Shown: positions 1 to 7,394 of the stretch, piece by piece
How the letters are laid out: each line of letters begins with the position of its first letter
Position numbering within the stretch: the stretch's first letter is position 1
DNA from: Roseiarcus sp963751165
Lineage (GTDB): Bacteria > Pseudomonadota > Alphaproteobacteria > Rhizobiales > Beijerinckiaceae
Direction: 5' to 3'
Length of the DNA stretch: 64,000 nucleotides
Assembly (NCBI GenBank): GCA_963751165.1
Contig: CAVVTP010000028.1
Location: 124,001-188,000 of the forward strand
Notes under the pieces: model-generated
What the model saw: the letters and a program-made list of their open reading frames with translations, nothing else
What the model was told of the DNA's origin: nothing
Database searches by the model: none
Position numbers and translations under genes: made by a program

Positions 1-269
1 TTTCGCTTGAATTAGCCCCCTGAGTTGAGCGCGGCGCCCAAGCCCGCGGATTGGCCTGGACGCCGCGCCCTTCATCCCCGCGCGGTGGGAGGACCCGCGG
101 GGCCCGCGTCGCGTGTCCCCCCGGACGCCGCCACGCGGAATTCTCTGGCTCGGAGCGGGCGCTTACCTCAACGCCCCCGCGACCCAACCCAACGACCATA
201 TCGAAGTGAACGAGGGTTCGATGTGACCGGCGTCACATCGAAAACACACCCGGATCCGGTTCTAACTAA
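1..269. other. Left flank of the IS; no supported gene
   Basis: I see no convincing gene here. The open frame at 25-312 is proline/arginine-rich, has no ribosome binding site and runs into the insertion sequence. The only clear structure is the CRP-like palindrome at 217-242. The stretch is probably the intergenic DNA into which the IS inserted. Confidence 0.4.
217..242. promoter_or_regulatory. CRP/FNR-type palindromic operator (left of the IS)
   Basis: A perfect inverted repeat with 11-bp arms (TTCGATGTGAC and GTCACATCGAA) around CGGC. Its core at 222-237, TGTGA-N6-TCACA, is the textbook CRP half-site arrangement. A second perfect TGTGA-N6-TCACA lies at 2322-2337, on the other side of the insertion sequence and upstream of a Crp/Fnr-type gene, which suggests both belong to that regulator. 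Binding itself is inferred. Confidence 0.6.
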
Positions 270-285
270 CCCGTCTTCGCGGATT
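270..285 (+). repeat. IS left terminal inverted repeat
   Basis: CCCGTCTTCGCGGATT, exactly complementary to 2282-2297 and preceded by CTAA. Confidence 0.85.
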
Positions 286-344
286 CGGCCATTTTCTGGG
301 GGTGCTCGTTAAGGAAATCAATATCTTGACCGAAAAGGTCTTCA

Positions 345-2120
345 CTACAGGAGGTGTTGGGCGGGAAGCGCGGCGGCGGCGATTTTGGGGGGCGGCTGGG
401 CCGGCAGCTTGAGCTTCATGCGGGCGATGAGGAGGCGCAGGTCGGGCTCGGGTTCGGTGAAGCGGGTGAGGACGATCTCTCGGCCGTCGGTGGTGGGCAG
501 GTGCACGTCGATCATCTGCAGGGCGGCGAATTTCGCCAGCGCGCTACGCGCGGTGAGACCCGGGGCGAGGCTGTGCAGGCGGCGGGTCAGGGTGATCTGC
601 AGGCAATAGGCGAGGAAGGCGACGAAGATGTGGGCTTCGATGCGCTTCTCGCATTTATGGAAAACCGGGCGGATCGCGAGGTCGCCCTTCAGGTTTCGAA
701 ACGCCTCCTCAACAGCAACGAGCTGGATATAGTACTGCCAGAGTTTGGCGGGATCGTCGTCGGTCATGTTGGTGCGCAACAGGTAGCGGCCCTCGCGGCG
801 TCTGATTTTGCGCAACTTGTCGCGGTCGAGCGCGTAGGTCAGCGCGCCGGTCTTGTCGACCTCGGTCTTGACGAGCCGCCAGGCGCAGGGCGCCTTGGAG
901 CGCGCCGCGCCGAGCTTCATCAGCCTTTCCTCACGGGAGACGTCCATCTCAGCGAGCTTCTTCAACCGCGCCCACAGCCATTTGAGCTGTCGCCTGCGCA
1001 TTGCGCGCTCTTTGCTGACGCGATCGGCGCTCTGGGCCAAGACGTAGAGCTCTTCGTCCTGGGCCAGGAGCTTGACCTCGACCCCCTCGCGCGCCTTCCG
1101 CCAGGGCTTGTCGAGGAGCTGCTTTTCGAGGCGGGTCAGGCGTCCCTTGGGCGTTCCGACCAGATAGCGCACAGGCGGATCGGAGGCGCGCATCTCGGCG
1201 AGAACCTCCTCGGTCGGCACGCCGCGGTCCATGACCCAGACCCGCCGCGCCTTGCCGTACTGGCTCTCGATCTTTTCGAGGAAGGACCGCAGCGTCTTGC
1301 TGTCGGCCGTGTTGCCGGGCAGAACCTCGTAGGCGAGCGGCAGCCCTTCGGGGGTGACGAGGAGGGCGATGACGAGTTGCGGGCAATCGGGCCGCTTGTC
1401 GCGGCTGTAGCCGTGGCGGCGTTTCGAGCCCTCGGGCAGGTCGGAGGCGTTGACCTCGAAATAGGTGCTGGTCAGATCGTAGAGCAGCACGTCGAAGGAG
1501 GCGTTGAATAGATCGCGCCAACGCTGCGTCAGATGTGAGAACAGCGCCTGTTTGTGGGCGATGAGCTTGTCGTGACAGGCGTAGAGCTTGTGCGCTTCCG
1601 CAAGGCCGAAGTCGGCGCCGAGCAAATCGGCCATGGCGCTATCGAGGAACCATTGGCGATGCAGCCGCCACTCGCTGCCGGGTGAAATGAGGCGATACGT
1701 CGCCAGCACTTGCAGCACGTCGGCCCAGCGCGTCCCTTTGCGGCTTCCTGGCAGGCGATCGGCCCAGAAGCGGTCGAGTTGCAGTTCGCGCCACAGAACG
1801 CCGGCGAGCCAGCAGGCGCCCCACTGGCGCGGCCGGCAGAGCCGCATCTCGCCGAGCCGCAGACGCACGATCGAGGCGGCGGCGGCGGGAAGATCGCAAC
1901 GCTCATCGGAAAACAACGACAGCGAACGGGGCGCGCCGGCGTCCTCGTCGAACACCTCGATCGCCCTGCGCCAAGCTTCAGCCTGAGAAGAATTGATCTC
2001 GCCGAGGTATAGGACATAACGCTGCACCACCCGACCGCTGTCCAGACGCCGGTTCTCGACAACGCTCCAGTAGAGATGCGTCTTCCCGTCCTTTCGCCGC
2101 CCGGTCTTCCGGAGAAACAT
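345..2120 (-). CDS. IS1634-family transposase
   Basis: A 591-residue DDE transposase that would cut and join the IS ends. The catalytic core is visible in order: YDLTSTYFE (first Asp, about residue 210), VWVMDRG (second Asp, about 300) and EEAFRNLKGDL near residue 480, which carries the IS4-superfamily glutamate and the following Lys. The N-terminus (KTHLYWSVVENRRL...RYVLYLGEI) is typical of IS1634 transposases, and the length is normal for the family. The upstream leader contains a short inverted repeat (CAGTTTGA at 2130-2137 and TCAAACTG at 2166-2173) that could fold in the transcript. No frameshift is present, unlike many genes in this window. Confidence 0.93.
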   Translation of the reverse strand: MFLRKTGRRKDGKTHLYWSVVENRRLDSGRVVQRYVLYLGEINSSQAEAWRRAIEVFDEDAGAPRSLSLFSDERCDLPAAAASIVRLRLGEMRLCRPRQWGACWLAGVLWRELQLDRFWADRLPGSRKGTRWADVLQVLATYRLISPGSEWRLHRQWFLDSAMADLLGADFGLAEAHKLYACHDKLIAHKQALFSHLTQRWRDLFNASFDVLLYDLTSTYFEVNASDLPEGSKRRHGYSRDKRPDCPQLVIALLVTPEGLPLAYEVLPGNTADSKTLRSFLEKIESQYGKARRVWVMDRGVPTEEVLAEMRASDPPVRYLVGTPKGRLTRLEKQLLDKPWRKAREGVEVKLLAQDEELYVLAQSADRVSKERAMRRRQLKWLWARLKKLAEMDVSREERLMKLGAARSKAPCAWRLVKTEVDKTGALTYALDRDKLRKIRRREGRYLLRTNMTDDDPAKLWQYYIQLVAVEEAFRNLKGDLAIRPVFHKCEKRIEAHIFVAFLAYCLQITLTRRLHSLAPGLTARSALAKFAALQMIDVHLPTTDGREIVLTRFTEPEPDLRLLIARMKLKLPAQPPPKIAAAALPAQHLL

Positions 2121-2281
2121 GGCGGAACCCAGTTTGACAAGGAAAGTCGAGTCGAGGAATCCGGTTCAAACTGAGTTGGTCTTCACTACAGCCGATTTTG
2201 GCCCCGGCCCCAATAGCCGCATCAAACAATTCAAATACTTGGATGGCGTGAAACGCCGCAAAATCAGGTTACCCACAGGCA

Positions 2282-2297
2282 AATCCGCGAAGACGGG
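2282..2297 (-). repeat. IS right terminal inverted repeat
   Basis: AATCCGCGAAGACGGG, the reverse complement of 270-285, followed directly by CTAA. Confidence 0.85.
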
Positions 2298-2321
2298 CTA
2301 AGGGAGCTCGGCCCTCTGATG

Positions 2322-2337
2322 TGTGATGGCCGTCACA
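2322..2337. promoter_or_regulatory. CRP/FNR-type operator upstream of the Crp-family gene
   Basis: TGTGATGGCCGTCACA is a perfect TGTGA-N6-TCACA palindrome 175 bp upstream of a Crp/Fnr-type regulator gene. It differs from the box at 222-237 only in the spacer. Autoregulation by the downstream regulator is the simplest reading, but it is an inference. Confidence 0.6.
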
Positions 2338-2511
2338 GCGGTCTGCGAGCCGCGAGGGCGATTTTCATCGCCGTCCAGGCCGCGCCGGTCGCCGTGGCCG
2401 ACGCCAGCTTGGGTCCGCCGCCCTGGAGGGCGGGAATGAAGGATTTTGCTTGACGCGCCCGCTTGACGTAAAAGCAAACCTCATCCACCGTCCGTCGGAC
2501 TGGCGGAAGCG

Positions 2512-3202
2512 ATGTCGGTTCCCAATACGCTCGCGGCGCACCCGTGTTTCAAGACGCTCGACCCCGACGCCTGCCGGGTTCTCGACCGTCAGTGCATATG
2601 GCTCAAGACGTCGTCGGGCTCCTGGCTCGTCGACCAGTCGGCGCATGATCGCGACGCCTATTTCGTCATGAGCGGCCACCTGAGGGCGGTGCTCAACATG
2701 GCCCGGCAGGATCTCATCTTCAACGAGATGACTGCCGGTTCGATCTTCGGCGAAATGGCCGCCATCGACGGCGCGCCGCGCGCCGCCAGCGTCTTCGCGG
2801 TCACCGAACTCGATAGTCGCGAAAATGCCGGGACCTGTGTTCGTCGAGACGATGTTCTCCCATCGCCCGCTCGCCGAGGCGGTCTTGTCGCAGCTGATCC
2901 AGTGGCTTCGCGCGATGTCCGAGAGGGTCGGCGAACTCGGCGCGCTCAATGTTCGGACGCGTGTCCACGCGGAGCTCCTGCGCCTCGCGCGTCCGGACCG
3001 TGACAATCCGAAACGCGCGATCATCGTCACTCCCCCGAACCAGTCCGAACTCGCCGCGCGCATCAACACGCGCCGGGAGACGGTGTCGCGCGAGATCAAC
3101 GCCATGGAGCGCAGCGGCCTCATCGAGCGCCGCCGGGGCGCCATCGTCATCAACGACGTGATCAGGCTCAGCGCGGCGATCGAGGCGGCGGTGAGCGGCT
3201 AA
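2512..3202 (+). pseudogene. Crp/Fnr-family transcriptional regulator, frameshifted
   Basis: The first frame encodes a cyclic-nucleotide-binding-like sensor domain (about residues 10-100, with GSIFGEMAAIDGAPRAAS, the usual phosphate-binding-cassette region). At about 2806-2813 the frame shifts by +1. The second frame continues with the dimer helix (FVETMFSHRPLAEAVLSQLI) and a Crp-type winged HTH (SELAARINTRRETVSREIN, then the GLIERR wing). Joined, the product is about 230 residues, normal for the family. Without cysteines typical of Fnr it resembles cNMP-dependent regulators. A perfect CRP-like operator lies upstream at 2322-2337. Because many genes here carry one +1 shift, a sequencing error is as likely as real inactivation. 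Confidence 0.85.
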
Positions 3203-3263
3203 TCCGCGCCCTCATCCGAGCTTCGCGCCAACCTTCTTCCACACGCCGGAGAAGGGAGTTCCG

Positions 3264-4064
3264 TCAATTGCCGACCACCCCATTGGGCGTGGTGCGGATT
3301 GAGTTTGCGGCGGCCGGGCCGGCGAACGCCTCGTCGAGCCCGCGAGCAGCATCTCGGGGGTCCGAGGCCCCCGCGGCGGCGCCGTTTCCGGGCGCGGAAT
3401 CAATCTCATCAAGCCTTTGCGACGTAATTTCCGGTCGATCGTCGAGCGACGACGCCACCGCGAAGGTGTCTTGCTCCGACGCCTCGAGGCGGAGCGCGAA
3501 TGCTTCGCCGAGCCCGGGAGCGGCATCTTCGGCGTCCGGAATCTCCCTGGCCGTGCCATTTCCGGGCGCGAAATCAACCTTATCAAGCCTTTGCAGCGCC
3601 ATTTCCACGCCACTGGCGAGCGACGCCAGGAGTGCGAGCGGGTCTGGCGGCGGCGCTTCGAGACGGGACGCGTCCGGACGAGAGTGGCGCTCGGCTGCGG
3701 CGAAGCCGTGATAGCGATCGAGCTCGCGCACGATCTTGACGACGCGGTCGACCGCTCGAAGGTTGAGCCCCTTCATGGCGCTGTAAGCCACCAGCAGCGC
3801 CTCGTTGAGACGGCTCACCTGCATCGCCAGGAACTCGGCGGGCGGCGCGGGCATGCGGCGGGCGAGAATCTGCCGAACCAGGGCGCGCATGCGCTTCTCC
3901 GTTACGCCCATTTGCGCCGCGATCTCGGGGACTGAAACGCCCCGGTTCAAGTACTCGACGACCAGCCTTTCGCGTTCGAATTTCGCCAGGCGCGCTTCGC
4001 GACGAGCCTTCTTCGACCGGTTGGGAGAGATGGCGGGCGGACCGGATTGGACGCATTCAGACAC
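3264..4064 (-). CDS. HTH protein of unknown function with duplicated C-terminal segment
   Basis: A 266-residue protein that I cannot assign to a named family. The N-terminus is basic (KKARREARLAKFERER), followed by a helix-turn-helix-like segment (residues ~30-60, YLNRGVSVPEIAAQMGVTEK), so DNA binding is likely. The C-terminal third contains two copies of a motif beginning QRLDxxDxAPGNG and ending GLxEAFA (about residues 157-190 and 216-249). At DNA level this is an imperfect direct repeat of about 120 bp with a 174-bp period (around 3324-3450 and 3498-3624). The start is GTG at 4064, supported by GAGGAG 8-9 bases upstream. A good sigma70-type promoter lies at 4095-4123. Confidence 0.6.
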   Translation of the reverse strand: MSECVQSGPPAISPNRSKKARREARLAKFERERLVVEYLNRGVSVPEIAAQMGVTEKRMRALVRQILARRMPAPPAEFLAMQVSRLNEALLVAYSAMKGLNLRAVDRVVKIVRELDRYHGFAAAERHSRPDASRLEAPPPDPLALLASLASGVEMALQRLDKVDFAPGNGTAREIPDAEDAAPGLGEAFALRLEASEQDTFAVASSLDDRPEITSQRLDEIDSAPGNGAAAGASDPRDAARGLDEAFAGPAAANSIRTTPNGVVGN

Positions 4065-4094
4065 TCGGGTCTCTCCTCAAAGACGATTTCAGAA

Positions 4095-4123
4095 CATATA
4101 GAGAACAATTGTTGCCTTGGCAA
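4095..4123 (-). promoter_or_regulatory. Sigma70-like promoter with palindrome in the spacer
   Basis: Read on the minus strand: TTGCCA (4123-4118), a 17-bp spacer, then TATATG (4100-4095), correctly placed upstream of the GTG at 4064. The spacer contains the 10-bp palindrome AACAATTGTT (4104-4113), a plausible operator. As the downstream gene encodes a HTH protein, autoregulation is a reasonable guess. Confidence 0.5.
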
Positions 4124-4403
4124 GAAAATGTTGTGTTTTTGGCGCCGGCGCCGTTGCTTATGGTTAAGGGCGGGAACGGCGTCATTGGAGCCCGAAGGCG
4201 ACGCGGGGATTCCGGCCGACCGGGTCGCTGCGCTCCTCGCACTCCCGTTGGCGACAACTCGCCAAGAGGGCGCGATCATGCGCCCACCGGCGCGCAGTCA
4301 CCGTTATGGCGCCGTTTTCGTGTAGTGTTTTCGGCGACGCTGTTCTGGACGGGCAGCCCGGGCAACCAGCCGCTGCCGGGACCGGCGTTCCGGGAGCGAA
4401 AAG

Positions 4404-5291
4404 ATGCGCACCGAAGACCGCAGCGCCCGTTTCGAGGATCTCGACGCTTGGTCGAGCCTGGAGGCCGTCCACGCGATGTTCGAAGGGCAGCTCACTGCGG
4501 TGGCCGCCGTTCGCGCCGCCTTGCCGGACATCGTGAAGGCCGGCGAAGCCGCCGCGGCATGGCTCGCCGACGGCGGGCGTCTCGTCTATGCCGGCGCCGG
4601 AACCTCGGGCCGGATCGGCGTGCAGGACGGGGCCGAGCTTTCGCCGACCTTCGACTGGCCGGAGGAGCGGGTCGTGTTCGCGATCGCCGGCGGCGAGCGT
4701 GCGCTGCGCTGTAGCGCCGAAGGCGCGGAGGATGATCGCGACGCCGCGAAGCGCGCGCTGGCGCATTTCGCGATCAGCGTGCGCGACATCGTGATCGGAT
4801 TGGCGGCCAGCGGCGCGACGCCCTATACGATCGAATTTTTGCGAGGCGCGCGCGATCGGGGGGCGCTGACGGTGGCGATCGCCAACAACCCCGGCGCCCC
4901 ACTCCTGGAAGCGGCCGAGCACGCGATCCTCGTCGAGACCGGGCCGGAGGTTCTGGCCGGGTCGACGCGCATGAAGGCGGGCACGGCGCAGAAGGTCGTC
5001 CTCAACCTGTTCTCCACTTTGGTCATGATCCGCCTCGGGCGCGTCTATCGCGGGCAGATGGTCGGCATGCGCGCGCGCAACGCCAAGCTTTCGCGACGGG
5101 CGACGGCCATGATCAGCCATCTCGCGAATTGCGACGACGAAACCGCGAAACAGGCCTTCGACGCCGCCGACGGCGATCTCAAGGTCGCGGTGCTGCTGGC
5201 GCGGGGAATCGATGTCGAGACGGCGAAGATGCTGATCCGCCGCAGCCGCGGCCATCTCCGGTCGGTGCTGGCGCATCACAGGGCGGGATAG
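4404..5291 (+). CDS. murQ: N-acetylmuramic acid 6-phosphate etherase
   Basis: Cleaves the D-lactyl ether of MurNAc-6-phosphate to give GlcNAc-6-phosphate and D-lactate during cell-wall recycling in the cytoplasm. The 295-residue length is right for MurQ. An SIS fold is evident from GAGTSGRIG (about residues 63-71). The family signature GPEVLAGSTRMKAGTAQK lies near residue 180, and glutamates expected in the active site occur in DGAELSPT and AEGAEDD. GGGAG lies 7-8 bases before the ATG. No amgK/murU, anmK or MurNAc PTS gene is in the window. The gene converges on a BMP-type importer, so the two are neighbours but not co-transcribed. Confidence 0.95.
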   Translation: MRTEDRSARFEDLDAWSSLEAVHAMFEGQLTAVAAVRAALPDIVKAGEAAAAWLADGGRLVYAGAGTSGRIGVQDGAELSPTFDWPEERVVFAIAGGERALRCSAEGAEDDRDAAKRALAHFAISVRDIVIGLAASGATPYTIEFLRGARDRGALTVAIANNPGAPLLEAAEHAILVETGPEVLAGSTRMKAGTAQKVVLNLFSTLVMIRLGRVYRGQMVGMRARNAKLSRRATAMISHLANCDDETAKQAFDAADGDLKVAVLLARGIDVETAKMLIRRSRGHLRSVLAHHRAG

Positions 5292-5293
5292 GG

Positions 5294-5314
5294 GCGATCG
5301 GGCGCGCCGATCGC
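5294..5314. terminator. Possible bidirectional hairpin between convergent genes
   Basis: GCGATCGG and CCGATCGC form an 8-bp stem with a 5-base loop just after the murQ stop and before the convergent permease stop. There is no T-run, so intrinsic termination is uncertain. Confidence 0.3.
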
Positions 5315-5403
5315 ATCAACGAAAGTCGCGTTATAACGGCGATCGCTGCGATCGAACAGACAAGCAATGCTCGGCGAGGAAGCTTCCCGCCAGCGCTTGG
5401 CCC

Positions 5404-6363
5404 TCACCGCTTTCCCGGCCGCGCCGTCGCCTTGCCCGGCGTCGCGGCGGCGACTTCGGCGGGGGGATTCTCCCTGCGCCGCCTTCGCCTGTGGGTCGCG
5501 ACGAGCGCGGCGAGGGTCGCGATATAGGGGGAGATATCGGTCAGCTGGCTCGGCAGGCCGAGACTCTGCAGATGGATGCTGATCGCGTCGGCGAAGCCGA
5601 ACAGCACGCAGGCCGCGGCCGCATAGAGCGGGTTGTTGCGGCCGAGCATCACCGCGACAACCGCGATCCAGCCGCGCCCGGCGCTCATATCCTCGGCGAA
5701 GACGCTGACGACCCCGAGCGAGAGCTGCGCTCCGGCGAGGCCTGCGAGCGCGCCGGAGACGAGCACGGTTGCGATGCGATAGCGGGCGACGTCGACGCCG
5801 AGCGTCTCGGCCGCGTCCGGCTCCTCTCCTACGCCGCGAAGCCTGAGGCCCATCGGCGTCCGGTACACGACAACGGCGACGAGCGCGGTCAGCGCCCAGG
5901 CGGCCCAGGTCAGCGCCGACTGGCGGGCAAAGGCCCAGCCGAGAACCGGCACGCCGACCAGCGGCGCGATGGTGAGGCGGCCGAGCCCGACAATGCCCGG
6001 ATCGCTGAACGTGCCGCTGACCCCGAAAACGACGCGCAGGAGATAGGCGGTGAGGCCCGATGCGAGCAGATTCATGCCGATGCCGATGACGACCGGATCG
6101 CCGCGGAACATCGTCGCGCCATAGGCGAGCACGAGCGAAAAGACGACCGCTCCAACCATCGCCGCCGCAACGCCGGCGAGCGCGCTATGGGCGAAATAGC
6201 TGCCGGCTATCGCCGCGAAGGCGCCGACCAGCATCTGGCCCTCGAGCGCGAGGTTGAACACGCCGACCCGCCCGCACAACACGCCGGCGAGCGAGGCGAG
6301 CAGGATCGGCGTGACCGACTGCACCGCCGTCTGGAAGAGAAACGGGGTGAAGAGACCGATCAT
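5404..6363 (-). CDS. BMP-type ABC transporter, permease 2
   Basis: The second membrane subunit of a nucleoside/simple-sugar-type ABC importer, 319 residues with roughly eight hydrophobic segments. The conserved BPD_transp_2 region GRVGVFNLALEGQMLVGAFAA and the EPDAAETLGVDVARYR coupling loop are visible. The start is the ATG at 6363, overlapping the upstream permease stop as ATGA; the same frame stays open much further upstream, but that extension is the shadow of the other permease. The C-terminus is Arg/Pro-rich. It forms an operon with the genes up to 9923. The substrate is not determinable; BMP systems usually carry nucleosides. Confidence 0.92.
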   Translation of the reverse strand: MIGLFTPFLFQTAVQSVTPILLASLAGVLCGRVGVFNLALEGQMLVGAFAAIAGSYFAHSALAGVAAAMVGAVVFSLVLAYGATMFRGDPVVIGIGMNLLASGLTAYLLRVVFGVSGTFSDPGIVGLGRLTIAPLVGVPVLGWAFARQSALTWAAWALTALVAVVVYRTPMGLRLRGVGEEPDAAETLGVDVARYRIATVLVSGALAGLAGAQLSLGVVSVFAEDMSAGRGWIAVVAVMLGRNNPLYAAAACVLFGFADAISIHLQSLGLPSQLTDISPYIATLAALVATHRRRRRRENPPAEVAAATPGKATARPGKR

Positions 6364-7394
6364 TGGACGCGGCGGCCGACGCCCTGCCGCATCGCAAGGA
6401 ACAAGATGACGATCGCCTGCAGGACGAGCGACAGCACGCGCGGCACCGAAGTATCGCGCTGCATGGCGAAGCCGCCGGTCTGGAGCGCGGCGAAGAAAAA
6501 GCCGGCGACGACGGCGCCGACCGGCTCGCCGCCGACGAGCAGCGCCGCCATCAGCCCCGACCAGGTGTAGGCCGGAGTCAGGAGCGCGCCGTCGATGAAA
6601 CGGAACTGCGAACCGAGCACCACGATCGCGCCGACAAGCCCGGCGATCGCCCCGCTCACGAACATCGTCAGCACGGCCTGACGGTCCAGCCTGACGCCGC
6701 CGTAGCCGGCAAAGCGCAGGTTCTTCCCTCGCATGCGCAATTCGTATCCCGCCACCGTCCGCCGGTCGACGATGATGGCCGCGACCGCTACGCCTGCGAT
6801 GACGAGGCTGCCGACGTTCAGCGCCCCGCTCAGCGCATAAAGCCGCGCCGCCGCCGGGACCATAGCGGTCTGCGGCAGCCCGGTTGTCACGTCGCGAAGC
6901 GGAAAGCGCGCGAGATACGAGGTCACGCCGATGGCCGGATAGCTCAAGAGCAGGCTCGAGATCAGCATCGGGATGCCGTGGCGCGTCTCGCCCCAGGCGG
7001 CGAGCGACGCGTAAAGGCCGGCCCCGACGGCCGCGGCCGCCAGCGCCGCGGCGGCGACGAGAGGGCCGGGTACCGGCAGGACGAGCGGCGCGAGCGCGCC
7101 GATCAGGCCGCCGATGACGAGCTGCCCATCGCCGCCGAGGTTCACCATGCCGCCGCGCAACGGGATCGCGGCGACGAGCGTCATGCCGACGAGCGGCGTC
7201 GCCCAGTTCAGCGTGTCGGGCAGACTGCCGAGCGACAGCGAGCCCTGAACGATGTCGGCATAGGCGCGGACCGGATTGTGGCCGGAGGCGAGCACCAGCG
7301 CTCCGCCCGCGAGCGCGGAGAACAGTACGGCGAGGGCGACCGCAGGCGGCCGCAGGCGGAGCGCGATCTCCCCCCATCGCGGCCGCCCGTTCAT
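6360..7394 (-). CDS. BMP-type ABC transporter, permease 1
   Basis: The first membrane subunit of the importer, 344 residues with multiple transmembrane helices. Family landmarks are PLRGGMVNLGGDGQLVIGG and ELRMRGKNLRFAGYGGV, the latter a coupling-helix region similar to YufP/NupB-type permeases. The start ATG (7394) overlaps the ATPase stop by 4 bp (ATGA) and its own stop overlaps the next permease, so the three are tightly translationally coupled. No frameshift or missing segment is seen. Confidence 0.92.
   Translation of the reverse strand: MNGRPRWGEIALRLRPPAVALAVLFSALAGGALVLASGHNPVRAYADIVQGSLSLGSLPDTLNWATPLVGMTLVAAIPLRGGMVNLGGDGQLVIGGLIGALAPLVLPVPGPLVAAAALAAAAVGAGLYASLAAWGETRHGIPMLISSLLLSYPAIGVTSYLARFPLRDVTTGLPQTAMVPAAARLYALSGALNVGSLVIAGVAVAAIIVDRRTVAGYELRMRGKNLRFAGYGGVRLDRQAVLTMFVSGAIAGLVGAIVVLGSQFRFIDGALLTPAYTWSGLMAALLVGGEPVGAVVAGFFFAALQTGGFAMQRDTSVPRVLSLVLQAIVILFLAMRQGVGRRVQ

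Larger units (their letters stand above)
270..2297. mobile_element. Complete IS1634-like insertion sequence (2,028 bp)
   Basis: The ends are defined by a perfect 16-bp inverted repeat, CCCGTCTTCGCGGATT at 270-285 and its reverse complement at 2282-2297. CTAA sits immediately outside both ends (266-269 and 2298-2301), as expected of a short target duplication. One full-length DDE transposase gene fills most of the interior on the minus strand. A 14-bp direct repeat, GGTCTTCACTACAG, occurs subterminally at 337-350 and 2178-2191; the first copy overlaps the transposase stop codon. Intact ends and an open transposase frame suggest a recent, possibly still mobile copy. Confidence 0.85.

Noticed and set aside
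25..312. 95-codon open frame at the left edge
   Set aside because: Low-complexity composition, no ribosome binding site, crosses the IS boundary and the CRP-like palindrome.
337..2191. GGTCTTCACTACAG direct repeats as the target-site duplication of the IS
   Set aside because: The transposase stop codon lies inside the left copy, and better ends with perfect inverted repeats and CTAA duplications lie outside, so these are internal subterminal repeats.
5404..7377. A 657-codon frame extending permease 2 far upstream
   Set aside because: Only the part from 6363 downstream looks like a permease; the upstream half is Arg/Ala-rich and lies over permease 1 in another frame.
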